From the NCBI RefSeq assembly GCF_000429065.1, contig NZ_KE386845.1:154781-218780 (forward strand): a stretch of DNA of 64,000 nt. Direction: 5' to 3'. Under the pieces are notes generated by a model. The model ran no database searches and had not been told where the DNA came from. It saw nothing but the letters and a program-made list of their open reading frames with translations. Source of the stretch: Silanimonas lenta DSM 16282. Its GTDB lineage: Bacteria > Pseudomonadota > Gammaproteobacteria > Xanthomonadales > Xanthomonadaceae. Numbering within the stretch: the stretch's first letter is position 1; each line of letters opens with the position of its first letter. This document shows, in pieces, positions 1-11,638 of the stretch. Made by a program: the position numbers and the translations under genes.

Positions 1-1
1 C

Positions 2-1111
2 CTGCTGCTCGGCATCTGCGCCCTGGGGCTTGCCAATGCCCTGCTCGGGCTGTGGCGGCTGCGCCGGCCTGGCACCGAAACGGCGCTGCTGCTGGGCCTC
101 GGGGTCGATCTCGCCGCGCTGACCTGGGCGCTGTACTTCACTGGCGGGGCCATGAACCCTTTCAGCCAGCTCTATCTGGTGCCGGTGGCGCTCACCGCCG
201 CCGTGCTGCCGGCCTCACGGGTGATCGCCCTCGCCCTCGCTTCCGCCGCGGCCTATGTCTTTCTCGCCCTCGAGGCGCCCGGCCTGCGCTTCCACCACCT
301 CGGCAGCGCCTTCGACCTGCACATTGCCGGCATGGCGGTGAATTTCGCCCTGGCCCTGCTGCTGTTCTGCGGCTTCGGCCTGCGCCTCGCGGCCCGGCTG
401 CGGCGGCAGTCGCAGGCCCTGGCCGAGGCCCGGGAGCGCGGCCTGCGCGACGAGGGCCTGCATGCCCTGGCCCTGCAGGCGGCCTCCACCGCCCACGAGG
501 TGAACACTCCGCTGGCCACCGCCCGGCTGCTGCTCGACGAATGGCGTGCCAGCCCCGGTTCGCCACCGCCGGCGGACGATCTGGAGCTGATGGCCCGACA
601 GCTCGATTACGCCCGCGATGCGGTGCGCCGCCTGGTGCGCGACAGCCACGAGACGGCACGCCCGCAGGCCCTTGGCGAGGCGGTGCGCGACCTCGCCGGG
701 CGGCTTGCCCTGCTGCGCCCGGAGACCGGACTCGCCATCCACCTGCCCCCGGTGCTGGCGGCACGCCGGGTGTGCTTCCCCCCGGGTCTGAAGGCCGCCC
801 TGGGGCATCTGCTCGACAATGCCGCCGACGCCGGGCGGCGCAGCGACAAGACAGACGTGGAGCTCAGCCTGGGCGATGCCGGCACGGCCCTTGCCATCGA
901 GATCCGCGACCACGGCCCGGGCTTCGTGGCCGTGGGGTCGCAGCCGCCCCCTTCCGGCCCGCCGCAGGGCCTGGGCCTCGGTCTGCAGCTTGCCAATGCC
1001 ACACTGGAAACGCTGGGCGGCCGCCTGGAGCATCGGCCGGCCGAAGGCGGCGGGCTGTGCACCCGGGTCTGCCTGCCCTGGTCTGCCATCGTGGCCGGAG
1101 ACCCGCCATGA
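2..1111 (+). CDS. regB: RegB/PrrB-type membrane sensor histidine kinase, 5' end cut by window
   Basis: C-terminal about 370 residues of a redox-responsive histidine kinase that would phosphorylate the regulator encoded next. The reading frame is open to the window edge, so the true start lies outside. Visible in order: hydrophobic membrane segments; the GGxxNPF motif (nt 143-163), which in RegB proteins lies by the ubiquinone site; further membrane helices to about nt 400; an H-box with His at nt 494-496 in the context AHEVNTPLAT; and an ATPase domain with an N-box (LLDNAADA) and G-boxes (DHGPGF, GLGLGL). The stop overlaps the regA start (ATGA). I see no cysteine about 40 residues after the His, where RegB has its redox-active Cys. 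Family assignment is confident; the signal sensed is inferred. Confidence 0.88.
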   Translation: MLLGICALGLANALLGLWRLRRPGTETALLLGLGVDLAALTWALYFTGGAMNPFSQLYLVPVALTAAVLPASRVIALALASAAAYVFLALEAPGLRFHHLGSAFDLHIAGMAVNFALALLLFCGFGLRLAARLRRQSQALAEARERGLRDEGLHALALQAASTAHEVNTPLATARLLLDEWRASPGSPPPADDLELMARQLDYARDAVRRLVRDSHETARPQALGEAVRDLAGRLALLRPETGLAIHLPPVLAARRVCFPPGLKAALGHLLDNAADAGRRSDKTDVELSLGDAGTALAIEIRDHGPGFVAVGSQPPPSGPPQGLGLGLQLANATLETLGGRLEHRPAEGGGLCTRVCLPWSAIVAGDPP

Positions 1112-1644
1112 ACGCCCCCCTGCTGCTCATCGACGATGACGCAGCCTTCGCCACGGTGCTGGCCCGCGCCCTCGGGCGCCGCGGCCATGCCTGCCTGCTC
1201 GCCGCCGATGCCGCCACCGCCCTCGCGCTCGCCCGGCAGCCGCTGTCCGGCATCGTGCTCGACCTCCGGCTCGGCAACGACAATGGCCTTGCGCTCGTCG
1301 AGCCCCTGCGCGCCCTGCAGCCGGAGGCGCCGATCCTGCTGCTCACCGGTTATGCCTCGATCGCCACCGCGGTCGAGGCGATCAAGCGCGGCGCCAGCGA
1401 CTACCGGCCGAAGCCGGTGAGCGCCGACGAGGTGCTGCGTGCCCTGTTCGGCGCCGGCGAGGACGAGGACGGCCCGCCGCTGCCGCCCGAGGCGCCGCTG
1501 CACCCGCGGCGCCTGGAGTGGGAGCACCTGCAGCGCGTGCTGGCCGAGCACGGCGGCAATGTCTCGGCGGCGGCGCGCGCCCTGGGCATGCACCGCCGCA
1601 GCCTGCAGCGCAAGCTGGCGAAGAAACCCCTGCCCGAGCGCTGA
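1108..1644 (+). CDS. regA: RegA/PrrA/ActR-type response regulator
   Basis: 178-residue two-domain response regulator, the partner of the upstream kinase, normally controlling redox- and respiration-related genes. The receiver domain (about residues 1-115) has the acidic cluster D9-D11, phosphoacceptor D52, T80 and K102. A short linker leads to a Fis-type helix-turn-helix at about residues 140-175 (AAARALGMHRRSLQRKL), as in RegA. The start is set by the ATGA overlap with the kinase gene, which implies translational coupling. The region before the conserved Lys reads DYRPKP instead of the usual DYLAKP, a small departure. A longer open frame upstream of this ATG is a shadow of the kinase gene. 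Confidence 0.9.
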   Translation: MNAPLLLIDDDAAFATVLARALGRRGHACLLAADAATALALARQPLSGIVLDLRLGNDNGLALVEPLRALQPEAPILLLTGYASIATAVEAIKRGASDYRPKPVSADEVLRALFGAGEDEDGPPLPPEAPLHPRRLEWEHLQRVLAEHGGNVSAAARALGMHRRSLQRKLAKKPLPER

Positions 1645-1677
1645 GGCCGCCTGCTCCGGGCCGTCCGGCCCGGCCGG

Positions 1678-1690
1678 GCTAGAATCCCAG
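1678..1690 (+). promoter_or_regulatory. Candidate parC promoter -10 region (GCTAGAATCCC)
   Basis: TAGAAT at 1680-1685 within the 11-mer GCTAGAATCCC, about 30 nt before the parC start. The same 11-mer occurs upstream of rpsB, pyrH and the secreted-protein gene. No convincing -35 hexamer is seen 16-18 nt upstream. Confidence 0.45.
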
Positions 1691-1718
1691 CCCCGTTCCA
1701 CCGGCCCTGCGCGTTCCG

Positions 1719-3968
1719 ATGACCGACCCCGCCCGCCCCGCCTTCCACGGTTTCGAGCAGATCCCGCTGCACGAGTACGCCGAGCGCGCCTATCTCGACT
1801 ACTCGATGTACGTGGTGCTGGACCGCGCCCTGCCCTTCCTCGGCGACGGGCTGAAGCCGGTGCAGCGGCGGATCATCTATGCCATGAGCGAGCTCGGCCT
1901 GAACGCCGGCGCGAAGCCGAAGAAATCGGCGCGCACCGTGGGCGACGTGATCGGCAAGTACCATCCGCATGGCGATTCGGCCTGCTACGAGGCGCTGGTG
2001 CTGATGGCCCAGCCCTTCTCCTACCGCTACCCGCTGATCGAAGGCCAGGGCAACTTCGGCTCGCCCGACGACCCCAAGAGCTTCGCCGCCATGCGCTACA
2101 CCGAGGCCAAGCTCACCCCGATCGCCGAGGTGCTGCTCGGCGAGCTCGGCCAGGGCACGGTGGAGTGGAGCCCGAACTTCGACGGCACGCTGGAGGAGCC
2201 TTCATGGCTGCCCGCTCGCCTGCCGCACCTGCTGCTCAACGGCACCACCGGCATCGCCGTCGGCATGGCCACCGACATTCCGCCGCACAACCTCAACGAG
2301 GTGGTGAGCGCCTGCGTGCGCCTGCTCGACGACCCGGAGGCGAGCACCCGCGATCTTTGCGAGCACATCCGTGGCCCGGACTACCCCACTGCCGCCGAGA
2401 TCATCACCCCGGCCGCCGACCTCGTGGCGATGTACGAGAGCGGCAGCGGCAGCGTGCGCGCCCGCGCCACCTACGTGAAGGAAGGGCAGAACATCGTCGT
2501 CACCGCCCTGCCCTACCAGGTCTCGCCCTCGAAGATCATGGAACAGATCGCCCAGCAGCTGCGGGCGAAGAAGCTGCCCTGGCTGGAGGACCTGCGCGAT
2601 GAATCGGACCACCAGAACCCGGTGCGTCTCGTCCTCGTGCCGCGCAGCAACCGCGTCGACATCGACGCCCTGATGGGCCATCTGATGGCGACGACGGACC
2701 TCGAGAAGAGCTTCCGGGTCAATCTCAACGTCATCGGCCTCGACGGCCGGCCGCAGGTGCGCGGCCTGAAGGCCCTGCTCGGCGAGTGGCTGCAGTTCCG
2801 TACCGATACGCTCAAGCGACGCCTGCGCCACCGCCTCGACAAGGTGGAGCGCCGGCTGCACCTGCTGGAAGGCCTGCTCATCGCCTTCCTCAACCTCGAC
2901 GAGGTGATCCGCATCATCCGCACCGAGGACGAGCCGAAGCCCGTGCTGATGGCCCGCTTCGGACTCTCGGAGGAACAGGCCGAATACATCCTCGAGACCA
3001 GGCTAAAGCAGCTGGCCCGCCTCGAGGAGATGAAGATCCGCGGCGAGCAGGATGAACTCGCCAGGGAGCGCGAGACGCTCGTCGCCACGCTGGGGAGCAG
3101 CGCGAAGCTGAAGAAGCTGCTGAAGGACGAGCTGCTGGCCGACGCCAGGAAGTTCGGCGACGCCCGCAAAAGCCCGCTGGTGGCGCGCCAGGCCGCCCAG
3201 GCCATCGACGAGACCGAGCTGGTGCCGAGCGAACCGGTCACTATCGTGCTCTCGCAGAAGGGCTGGATCCGCGCCGCCAAGGGACACGACGTGGATCCGG
3301 CGGGCCTGAGTTACCGCGAAGGCGATGGCCTGCTTTCCTTCGCCCGGGGCCGCAGCAACCAGCAGGCGGCCTTCATCGACTCGACCGGCCGCGCCTACTC
3401 CACGCCGGCGCACACCCTGCCCTCGGCGCGCGGCAATGGCGAACCGCTCACCGGCCGCTTCACCCTGCCCAGCGGGGCGCAGATGGTGGCCACCCTGGCC
3501 GGCGAGGCCGAGCAGCGCTTCCTGCTCGTTTCCTCCTTCGGCTACGGCTTCACCACCCGCTTCGAGAACTTCATCGGCCGCAACAAGTCGGGCAAGGCCC
3601 TGTTCAATCCCGATGCCGGCGCCAGCGTGCTGCCGCCGGTGCCGGTGAACGACCCGGCCAGCGACTGGGTGGTGGCGGTGACCAGCAGCGGCCACCTGCT
3701 CGCCTTCCCGCTGAAGGAGCTGCCCGAACTGGACAAGGGCAAGGGCAACAAGCTGATCCAGATCCCGCCGGCCAGGCTCAAGAGCGGCGAGGAGGTGGTG
3801 AGCGCGGTGGCAGTGGTGCGCCAGGGCGGCGAGGCCACCCTCTACTGCGGCGCCCGCAAGCTCGGCCTCTCCTGGCGTGACCTGCAGGCCTACGAAGGCG
3901 CCCGCGCCAGCCGCGGCCAGCTGCTGCCGCGCGGCTTCCAGAAGGTCGACCGGATCGAGGTGGCCTGA
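1719..3968 (+). CDS. parC: DNA topoisomerase IV subunit A
   Basis: 749-residue ParC, close to the E. coli length of 752. With ParE it decatenates daughter chromosomes. The breakage-reunion domain carries the catalytic Tyr127 in [10 protein letters not shown], preceded by Arg126. The quinolone-determining region reads [10 protein letters not shown], with Ser87 and Glu91 at the positions of E. coli S80 and E84, so no classical resistance substitution is present. A coiled-coil and gate segment follows (about residues 350-490), then the C-terminal beta-pinwheel. The pattern of the C-terminal domain and the [10 protein letters not shown] start fit ParC better than GyrA. It is followed 2 nt later by a small membrane-protein gene. 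parE is not in the window. Confidence 0.96.
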   Translation: MTDPARPAFHGFEQIPLHEYAERAYLDYSMYVVLDRALPFLGDGLKPVQRRIIYAMSELGLNAGAKPKKSARTVGDVIGKYHPHGDSACYEALVLMAQPFSYRYPLIEGQGNFGSPDDPKSFAAMRYTEAKLTPIAEVLLGELGQGTVEWSPNFDGTLEEPSWLPARLPHLLLNGTTGIAVGMATDIPPHNLNEVVSACVRLLDDPEASTRDLCEHIRGPDYPTAAEIITPAADLVAMYESGSGSVRARATYVKEGQNIVVTALPYQVSPSKIMEQIAQQLRAKKLPWLEDLRDESDHQNPVRLVLVPRSNRVDIDALMGHLMATTDLEKSFRVNLNVIGLDGRPQVRGLKALLGEWLQFRTDTLKRRLRHRLDKVERRLHLLEGLLIAFLNLDEVIRIIRTEDEPKPVLMARFGLSEEQAEYILETRLKQLARLEEMKIRGEQDELARERETLVATLGSSAKLKKLLKDELLADARKFGDARKSPLVARQAAQAIDETELVPSEPVTIVLSQKGWIRAAKGHDVDPAGLSYREGDGLLSFARGRSNQQAAFIDSTGRAYSTPAHTLPSARGNGEPLTGRFTLPSGAQMVATLAGEAEQRFLLVSSFGYGFTTRFENFIGRNKSGKALFNPDAGASVLPPVPVNDPASDWVVAVTSSGHLLAFPLKELPELDKGKGNKLIQIPPARLKSGEEVVSAVAVVRQGGEATLYCGARKLGLSWRDLQAYEGARASRGQLLPRGFQKVDRIEVA

Positions 3969-3970
3969 GC

Positions 3971-4402
3971 ATGGCCGCCCACCCCGCGGCGCCGAAGCGC
4001 AACCTCGCCTTCCCCGCCATCGGGGCGCTGATGCTGCTGGCCGGCCTCGGCTTCGGCGGCCTCAGGCTCGCCTTCCTGCTGGGCAGCGAGACGGCCGAGG
4101 GCGAGGTGGTGGAGATCGTCTCGCTGAAACCCGCGGGCCAGAGCACCCGCCTCGGCTACCCGGTGGTGGCCTTCACCACGCCCACCGGCGAGCGCGTGCG
4201 CTTCACCGGCAGCGAGGGCAGCAGCCCGGCGGCCTACGCCGTCGGCGAGCGCGTCACGGTGCGCTACCGCCCCGAGGCGCCGCACGAGGCGCGGCTGGCG
4301 GGCTGGGGCTCGCTGTTCGGCGGCCACCTCCTCGCCATCGGTCTCGGTCTCGTTTTCCTCTGGACCGGCATCAAGGACCTGCGCACGCCGCCCACGGCCT
4401 GA
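3971..4402 (+). CDS. DUF3592-type small membrane protein
   Basis: 143 residues. Two hydrophobic helices (about residues 13-35 and 116-135) flank a soluble beta-rich segment, the arrangement of DUF3592 proteins. The middle part contains the typical VxFTTPxGExVRF and VGExVTVRYxPExP stretches. The function of the family is unknown. It starts 2 nt after parC and is probably co-transcribed with it. The gene ends 17 nt from the convergent M48 protease gene, with no terminator visible between them. Confidence 0.8.
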   Translation: MAAHPAAPKRNLAFPAIGALMLLAGLGFGGLRLAFLLGSETAEGEVVEIVSLKPAGQSTRLGYPVVAFTTPTGERVRFTGSEGSSPAAYAVGERVTVRYRPEAPHEARLAGWGSLFGGHLLAIGLGLVFLWTGIKDLRTPPTA

Positions 4403-4418
4403 GCCGGCGCCCCAAAGC

Positions 4419-5234
4419 TCACATCCGGCAGGCCGGTCGCCGTCCGCCGGCGCGCGCCTGCTCGGCCACCGGGCGCAGCTCGGGCACCCGCGCCTGCAGG
4501 GCGGCGATGCGGTTCTGCGGATCGGGGTGGGTGGAGAGGATCTGCGGCGGCCGGCCACCGCTGCTCGCCCGCAGCATGTTCTGCCAGAGCCGCACCGCGC
4601 CCTCGGGGTCGAAGCCGGCCTCGGCCATGTAGCGCTGGCCGAGCAGGTCGGCCTCGGTTTCGTGGGTGCGGGAGAAGGGCAGCATCACGCCCAGCTGGGC
4701 CCCGAGGCCGAGGGCCCCCATCAGCAGCCGGGTGTTCTCCGGCGAGCTGCGCGCGCCGCTGTAGGCCTGCGCCGCCTCCAGCGCCACCCCGGCCGCCATC
4801 TGCTGCGAGACCCGCTCGGCGGCATGCCGCGCCACCACGTGGGCCAGCTCATGGGCGATCACCGCCGCCAGCTCGTCCTGCGAGCGGGCCACGCTCCACA
4901 GCCCGGTGTTCACGCCGACCTTGCCGCCCGGCAGCGCGAAGGCATTGGGGTTGGCATCCTCGAACACCTGTACCTCCCAGGGCAGGCGCTGGGCGGCGGG
5001 CGGCAGTACCGGCTTCAGGGCCTCCACCACGCACTGCGCGGTGGCGAGCCTGCGCGGGTCGCGGGCGAGTGTGTCGGCCTGCTTCATCCGCTCGAAGGCG
5101 GTGGCCCCGAGCTGGTTCATCTGCGCGTCGCCCACGGCGATGAACTGGCTGCGGCCGGTGGGTGAAGTAGCGCAGCCGGCGAGCAGCCCGGAGGCGAGCA
5201 CGAGCGGCAGGGCAAGGAAACGGAGCATGGGCAT
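4419..5234 (-). CDS. M48-family metalloprotease, outer-membrane-type lipoprotein (LoiP/YggG-like)
   Basis: 271-residue zinc protease with a lipoprotein signal peptide: hydrophobic residues 4-18 and the lipobox LLAGC with Cys21. The catalytic HELAH motif is at residues 128-132. A second motif, HETEAD (residues 191-196), supplies the third zinc ligand, and THPDP lies near the C-terminus, all typical of peptidase family M48. Family members degrade or refold envelope proteins in the periplasm. A Shine-Dalgarno AGGAGG stands 7 nt before the chosen ATG; a second ATG two codons later is possible. It is transcribed alone, divergently from the acylase gene. Confidence 0.88.
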   Translation of the reverse strand: MPMLRFLALPLVLASGLLAGCATSPTGRSQFIAVGDAQMNQLGATAFERMKQADTLARDPRRLATAQCVVEALKPVLPPAAQRLPWEVQVFEDANPNAFALPGGKVGVNTGLWSVARSQDELAAVIAHELAHVVARHAAERVSQQMAAGVALEAAQAYSGARSSPENTRLLMGALGLGAQLGVMLPFSRTHETEADLLGQRYMAEAGFDPEGAVRLWQNMLRASSGGRPPQILSTHPDPQNRIAALQARVPELRPVAEQARAGGRRPACRM

Positions 5235-5337
5235 CGAAGGGCCTCCTGGCGATGGACCGGTCCGAGTCTATCGCCATGCCTCGGCAGCCCGCGTCGGCTA
5301 GGCTTGCCTGCCATCGCCCTGCCCGCAAGGCCCTCCC

Positions 5338-7719
5338 ATGCGTTCCTGGCTGCTCCGCGGTTTTTTCGCGCTCACCGCCCTGCTGCTCCTCGCCCTGCTC
5401 GTGCTCTGGTGGCTGCTGCGCGGCAGCCTGCCCACGCTGGAGGGCGAACTCGCCCTGCCGGGACTCTCGGCGCCGGTCTCGGTGGAGCGTGATGCGCATG
5501 GCCGGGTCACCATCTCGGCGGCCAACGAATTCGACATGGCGCGCGCGCTCGGCTTCGTGCACGGGCAGGAGCGCTTCTTCGAGATGGACCTCGCCCGCCG
5601 CGTGGCGGCCGGCGAGCTCGCCGCCCTGTTCGGCGCACGGGCGCTGCCCGTGGACCGCAAGAACCGCCTCCACCGCCTGCGTGCCCGCACCGAGGCGGCG
5701 CTTGCCGAGATCGCTGGTGAACGCCTGCCCCTGCTCGGCGCCTATACCGAGGGGGTGAACGCCGGCCTCGCCTCGCTGCGCGTGCGGCCCTGGCCCTACC
5801 TGCTGCTGCGCCAGCGCCCCGAGGCCTGGACCGAGGTCGACTCGGCCCTCACCGGCTACGCCATGTTCTTCGATCTGCAGGACGAGACCAACTCGCGCGA
5901 ACTGGCCCTGTGGCGCCTCCGCGAGGCGGTGCCGGCACCGCTCGCCGCGCTCCTGCTGCGCGACGGCACGGTCTGGGACGCGCCGCTGTTCGGCGAGGCC
6001 CGCGGCGATGCCGTGCTGCCGCCGCCGGACGTGCTCGACCTGCGCACCCTGCCCCATCCCGAGAACGGCAAGCCCGTGGCCGCCGCCGAGCCCGCCGCGC
6101 CGGGCAGCAACAACTTCGCCGCCGGCGCCGCCGCCACCGCCGATGGCCGCGCCATCGTCGCCGGCGACATGCACCTCGGCCTGCGCGCCCCCTCGCTCTG
6201 GTATCCGGTGCGCCTGCGCTACGCCGATCCCGCAGCCCCCGGCGGCAGGGTGGATGCCAGCGGCGTGAGCCTGCCCGGCGTGCCCGGCATCATCGCCGGC
6301 AGCACCGGCCGCGTGGCCTGGGCCTTCACCAACAGCTACGGCGACTGGCTGGATTTCTTCCGCATCGACTTCACCGATGCCACGCGCAGCCACTACCGCA
6401 CGCCGGAGGGCGAGGACGCCGTGGTGGTGCACGAGGAGCGCCTGGCGGTGGCCGGCGGCGAGGCCGAGACCCTGGGGGTGCGCGAGACGCGCTGGGGCCC
6501 GATCCTGCACGAGGAGGCGGACGGCAGCGCGCTGGCTCTGCGCTGGACCGCGCAGCTGCCGGGCAGCCTGGATTTCGGCCTGCTCGACCTCGTGCGCGCC
6601 GAGGGGCTGGACGCGGCGCTCGAGGTGGGGCGCCGCGCCGGCGTGCCGGCGCAGAACATGCTGATCGCCGACCATGCCGGCCGCATCGCCTGGCGCCTCG
6701 TCGGCCGCATCCCGGTGCGGGTGGGCGGCTGCGACCCCACGGCCCCGCTGCGGCCGCTGGAGGGCTGCGACTGGGCCGGCTGGCACCCCGCGGACGCCGC
6801 CCTGCAGCCGGAGCTGGTGGATCCGCCCTCCGGCCGGCTCTGGACCGCCAATGCCCGGGTGGTGGACGGCGAACTGCTGGCCCTGATCGGCGATGCCGGC
6901 TATGCCCTCGGCGCGCGGCAGAAGCAGATCGCCGAGGCCATGCTGGCCACCGCGCCGCTCGACGAGCCCGCCCTGCTCGCCCTGCAGCTCGACGACCGGG
7001 CGATCTTCCTCGAGCGCTGGAACCGTCTGCTGCGCGAAGTGGCGACCCGGCTGCCGGATGGAGAGATCGCCGCCGCTGCCGCCGACTGGGACGGCCATGC
7101 CTCGGTCGGGTCCGCCGGCTACCGGCTCACCCGCGCCTTCCGGCTGGAGGTGCTGGGCCGGGTGCGCGATGGCCTGCTCGGTCCGGCCAAGGTGGCGCTG
7201 GGCGAACGCTTCCTGCTGCCCGACCTGCCGCAGATCGAGGGGGTGCTCTGGCCCCTCCTCGAACAGCGCCCGGCCCATCTGCTGCCGCCGCGGTTCGAGA
7301 CCTGGGACGCCCTGCTGGCCGAGGCTGCCGAGGCCGCGGCGAAGGGGCTGCGCGAACGCCACCCGGGCCCGCTCACAGAACGCAGCTGGGGCGAGGCCAA
7401 TACCGCCGCCATCTGCCACCCGCTGGCCCAGGCCCTGCCCGGCCCGCTGCGCCGCCGGCTCTGCATGCCGGCCGAGCCCCTGCCCGGGGATGCGCAGATG
7501 CCGCGCGTGCAGGCTCCGGCCTTCGGCGCCTCGCAGCGCCTGGTGGTCTCGCCCGGCCGCGAAGGCGACGGCCTCTTCCAGCTCCCCGGCGGCCAGGCCG
7601 GCCATCCGCTCTCGCCCTACTGGGGCGCCGGCCATGCCGACTGGGCGCAGGGCCGTCCCGCCCCCTTCCTGCCCGGTCCGGCACGACACCGCCTCGAACT
7701 GCGTCCCGGCCCGCCGTGA
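5338..7719 (+). CDS. Penicillin acylase family protein (Ntn-hydrolase)
   Basis: 793-residue member of the penicillin amidase / acyl-homoserine-lactone acylase superfamily, which hydrolyses amides after self-cleavage into alpha and beta subunits. An N-terminal hydrophobic segment (about residues 9-28) serves as signal or anchor. The alpha part contains the GFVHGQERFFEMDLARR block. The beta subunit should begin at Ser257 in PGSNNFAAG (nt 6106-6108), the N-terminal nucleophile; the GDMHLGL segment follows. The substrate cannot be told from sequence: beta-lactams, acyl-homoserine lactones and other amides are all hydrolysed in this family. Its nearest neighbours do not suggest a pathway. TAGGCT (5299-5304) could be its -10 box. 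Confidence 0.87.
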   Translation: MRSWLLRGFFALTALLLLALLVLWWLLRGSLPTLEGELALPGLSAPVSVERDAHGRVTISAANEFDMARALGFVHGQERFFEMDLARRVAAGELAALFGARALPVDRKNRLHRLRARTEAALAEIAGERLPLLGAYTEGVNAGLASLRVRPWPYLLLRQRPEAWTEVDSALTGYAMFFDLQDETNSRELALWRLREAVPAPLAALLLRDGTVWDAPLFGEARGDAVLPPPDVLDLRTLPHPENGKPVAAAEPAAPGSNNFAAGAAATADGRAIVAGDMHLGLRAPSLWYPVRLRYADPAAPGGRVDASGVSLPGVPGIIAGSTGRVAWAFTNSYGDWLDFFRIDFTDATRSHYRTPEGEDAVVVHEERLAVAGGEAETLGVRETRWGPILHEEADGSALALRWTAQLPGSLDFGLLDLVRAEGLDAALEVGRRAGVPAQNMLIADHAGRIAWRLVGRIPVRVGGCDPTAPLRPLEGCDWAGWHPADAALQPELVDPPSGRLWTANARVVDGELLALIGDAGYALGARQKQIAEAMLATAPLDEPALLALQLDDRAIFLERWNRLLREVATRLPDGEIAAAAADWDGHASVGSAGYRLTRAFRLEVLGRVRDGLLGPAKVALGERFLLPDLPQIEGVLWPLLEQRPAHLLPPRFETWDALLAEAAEAAAKGLRERHPGPLTERSWGEANTAAICHPLAQALPGPLRRRLCMPAEPLPGDAQMPRVQAPAFGASQRLVVSPGREGDGLFQLPGGQAGHPLSPYWGAGHADWAQGRPAPFLPGPARHRLELRPGPP

Positions 7720-7831
7720 AGGCCATCCCGGGCTGCGGGCGGGAATCCGTCAAAGCTGGCGAAAAGCGCTGGCGCCCCCTGCGGGCTTTCGCCACTATGG
7801 GCGCACGCAGTGGCATCCGAAGGGGAAAGCA

Positions 7832-8400
7832 ATGGGCACCAACGACGACACGGTGCGCGGCACGCAAGTGCACAACCCGGGCCCGGACTGGAACCACCTG
7901 CGTGAAACGGTCCTGATGATGGAGCTGGCGGTGGCCCAGGTGGAGGCGGCCATGACCGACAGCAATGCCTCGGTGGATGCCCTCACCGGCACCTTCACCA
8001 CCATGGCCAACACCATCAAGCTCATCAACGAGCGCATCGCCGCCCTCGCCGACACCGAGGCCACGGCCGGAGTGAAGATGGAACTGCTGACGGCCACCAC
8101 CCATGTGGCCGGCATGGTCAACCAGGCCATCATCGCCTTCCAGTTCTACGACCGGCTCTCGCAGCGGCTCTCGCATGTGAACCACGGGCTTGCCTGGCTG
8201 GCGGAACTGGTCGGCGACCAGGAGCGCGCCCGCTCGGCCGCCGCCTGGGCCGAGCTGCAGCAGAAGATCCGCGCCCGCTACTCGATGCCGGAGGAAGTGG
8301 AGATGTTCGAGGCGGTGCTGCTGCGGGGCCTGACGGTGGAGCAGGCCGTGCGCGAGTTCATGGAGAAGATGAACGACAAGGGCGACGACATCGAGCTTTT

Positions 8401-8404
<4 letters not shown>
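7832..8404 (+). CDS. Helical protein of unknown function, possibly chemotaxis-related
   Basis: 190 residues, mostly predicted alpha helix, no signal peptide, no membrane segment. An AGGGG Shine-Dalgarno precedes the ATG. The stretch [17 protein letters not shown] (about residues 103-119) resembles the conserved helix in CheZ-like and MCP-associated proteins where a ALQFxDxxxQxLxHV pattern is common, but I do not recognise a named family. The C-terminus is acidic (DKGDDIELF). Its stop codon TAG shares the palindrome CTAG with the stop of the convergent DUF808 gene. The nearest upstream gene on the same strand is the acylase, 112 nt away, so it probably has its own promoter. Confidence 0.65.
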
Positions 8405-9300
<896 letters not shown>

Positions 9301-9388
9301 GGGCGGCTTCCCGGCGAAAAGGAACGGGAGCCGATTCTCCCATCCCGGCCGGCCTGCCGGGGGCGCAAGACGGCAGAGAGCGGATCGT

Positions 9389-9422
9389 GGCAGGCTGGAC
9401 CCTCCCCCACCTGGAGCCTGCC
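9389..9422 (+). other. Perfect 8-bp inverted repeat just upstream of the lipoprotein gene
   Basis: GGCAGGCT (9389-9396) and AGCCTGCC (9415-9422) could form a hairpin with an 18-nt loop ending 1 nt before the ATG at 9424. It may affect ribosome access. No good Shine-Dalgarno sequence is visible there. It could also be chance in GC-rich DNA. Confidence 0.3.
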
Positions 9423-9423
9423 G

Positions 9424-10448
9424 ATGTCCTGGACCCTGCCCGCCCCCCTCGGGGCCGCCCTGGCGGCCGCCCTCGCGCTTGCCGGCTGCCAGCGCGAACC
9501 CACCACCGAGCCGCCGGCCACCGAACCGCCCACAGACACGCCTGCCACGGCTGGCCCGGCCGAGGTTCCTCCGGCCGCCCCGTCCCCTCTCCCCACCGGA
9601 TTCCGCTGCGACGGAGGGGCCCGCTTCGAAGACAGCATCGCCATTGTGACCTTCGAGGGCGAGGAATCGCGCCTTTCGCAGACAGAAGCCGCCTCCGGCG
9701 CGCCCGCTACACCGGCACACGCGCCGATGGTGCGACGATCGAACTCTGGACCAAGGGCGACGAGGCGATCTTCCGCATTGGCGATCGCGAGTTCAGTGGC
9801 TGCAAGGCCGCAGCGGTGAAGTCCTCCGCCTGGCAGGCACGCGGCAACGAACCGTTCTGGCTGATCCGCGTGGAAGGCGACACGCTCCACTGGGAAACCC
9901 CCGGCAGCGAACCCGTGGTCTGGACCGGCCTCACCCGCAGCGAACGCGCCGACGGCTTCGACCTCCATGCCGTGCGCGAATCCCGCCACCTGTCCGTCAG
10001 CGCCACCACCTCGATCTGCCGCGACAGCATGGCCGGCATGCCCCACCCCCACACCGTCGCGATCAAGCTCGATGGCAAGCAGCTCGCCGGCTGCGGCGGC
10101 GAGCCGATGGCGCTGCTGGCGATCGGTGAATGGACGGTGGCCTCGGTGGACGGCGAGCCCACCGGCGAACGCCCGCCGACGCTCCAGTTCCTGCCCGAGG
10201 GCCGCGCCGCCGGCTTCGCCGGCTGCAACCGCTGGATGGGCAATGCCGGCCTCAGCGGCGAGGGCCTCGCGTTCACCCAGGCGGCCACCACCATGATGGC
10301 CTGCCCGGAGCCGGCGATGGCGGCCGAACGGCGCTTCCTCGACGTCCTGTCGAGGACCACGCGCCATGACTTCGGCGCCGACGGCTCGCTTCAGCTGATC
10401 GCCGGCGACACGGTGATCGCCGTCGCCACCCCGCCCGCGGGCGGCTGA
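9424..10448 (+). pseudogene. Frameshifted lipoprotein with MliC-like, COG3650-like and META domains
   Basis: Two overlapping open frames together encode one recognisable secreted lipoprotein. Frame 1 starts at the ATG, gives a lipoprotein signal with lipobox LALAGC, a Pro/Thr-rich linker and the first half of an MliC-like (C-type lysozyme inhibitor) domain ([12 protein letters not shown]). Frame 3 then continues that domain ([21 protein letters not shown]), followed by a COG3650-type segment (ARGNEPFWLIRVEG) and a C-terminal META/HslJ domain (GEWTVASVDG, AGCNRWMG, TTMMACPEP). The switch is best placed near 9697-9704, in GGCGCGCCCGC, where removing one GC restores the expected GARYTG. Frame 1 stops at 9819. 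It may be a real mutation or a sequencing error. An IS110 copy abuts its 3' end. Confidence 0.75.
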
Positions 10449-10454
10449 GGCTTG

Positions 10455-11622
<1,168 letters not shown>

Positions 11623-11638
11623 CTTCGGAGACGGTTAC

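Noticed and set aside
52-1644. 530-codon plus-strand frame running through the RegB and RegA region
   Set aside because: Only its last 179 codons (from the ATG at 1108) encode RegA; the first part is a shadow of the kinase gene and is Arg/Pro/Ala-rich without a fold.
4849-7689. 946-codon minus-strand open frame opposite the acylase gene
   Set aside because: It is antisense to a clear penicillin-acylase family gene, with no domain of its own; such frames are common in GC-rich DNA.
7768-7785. Possible sigma-54 promoter (TGGCGCCCCCTGC) before the helical protein
   Set aside because: The spacing between GG and GC is 8 nt instead of 10, so the element does not fit -24/-12.
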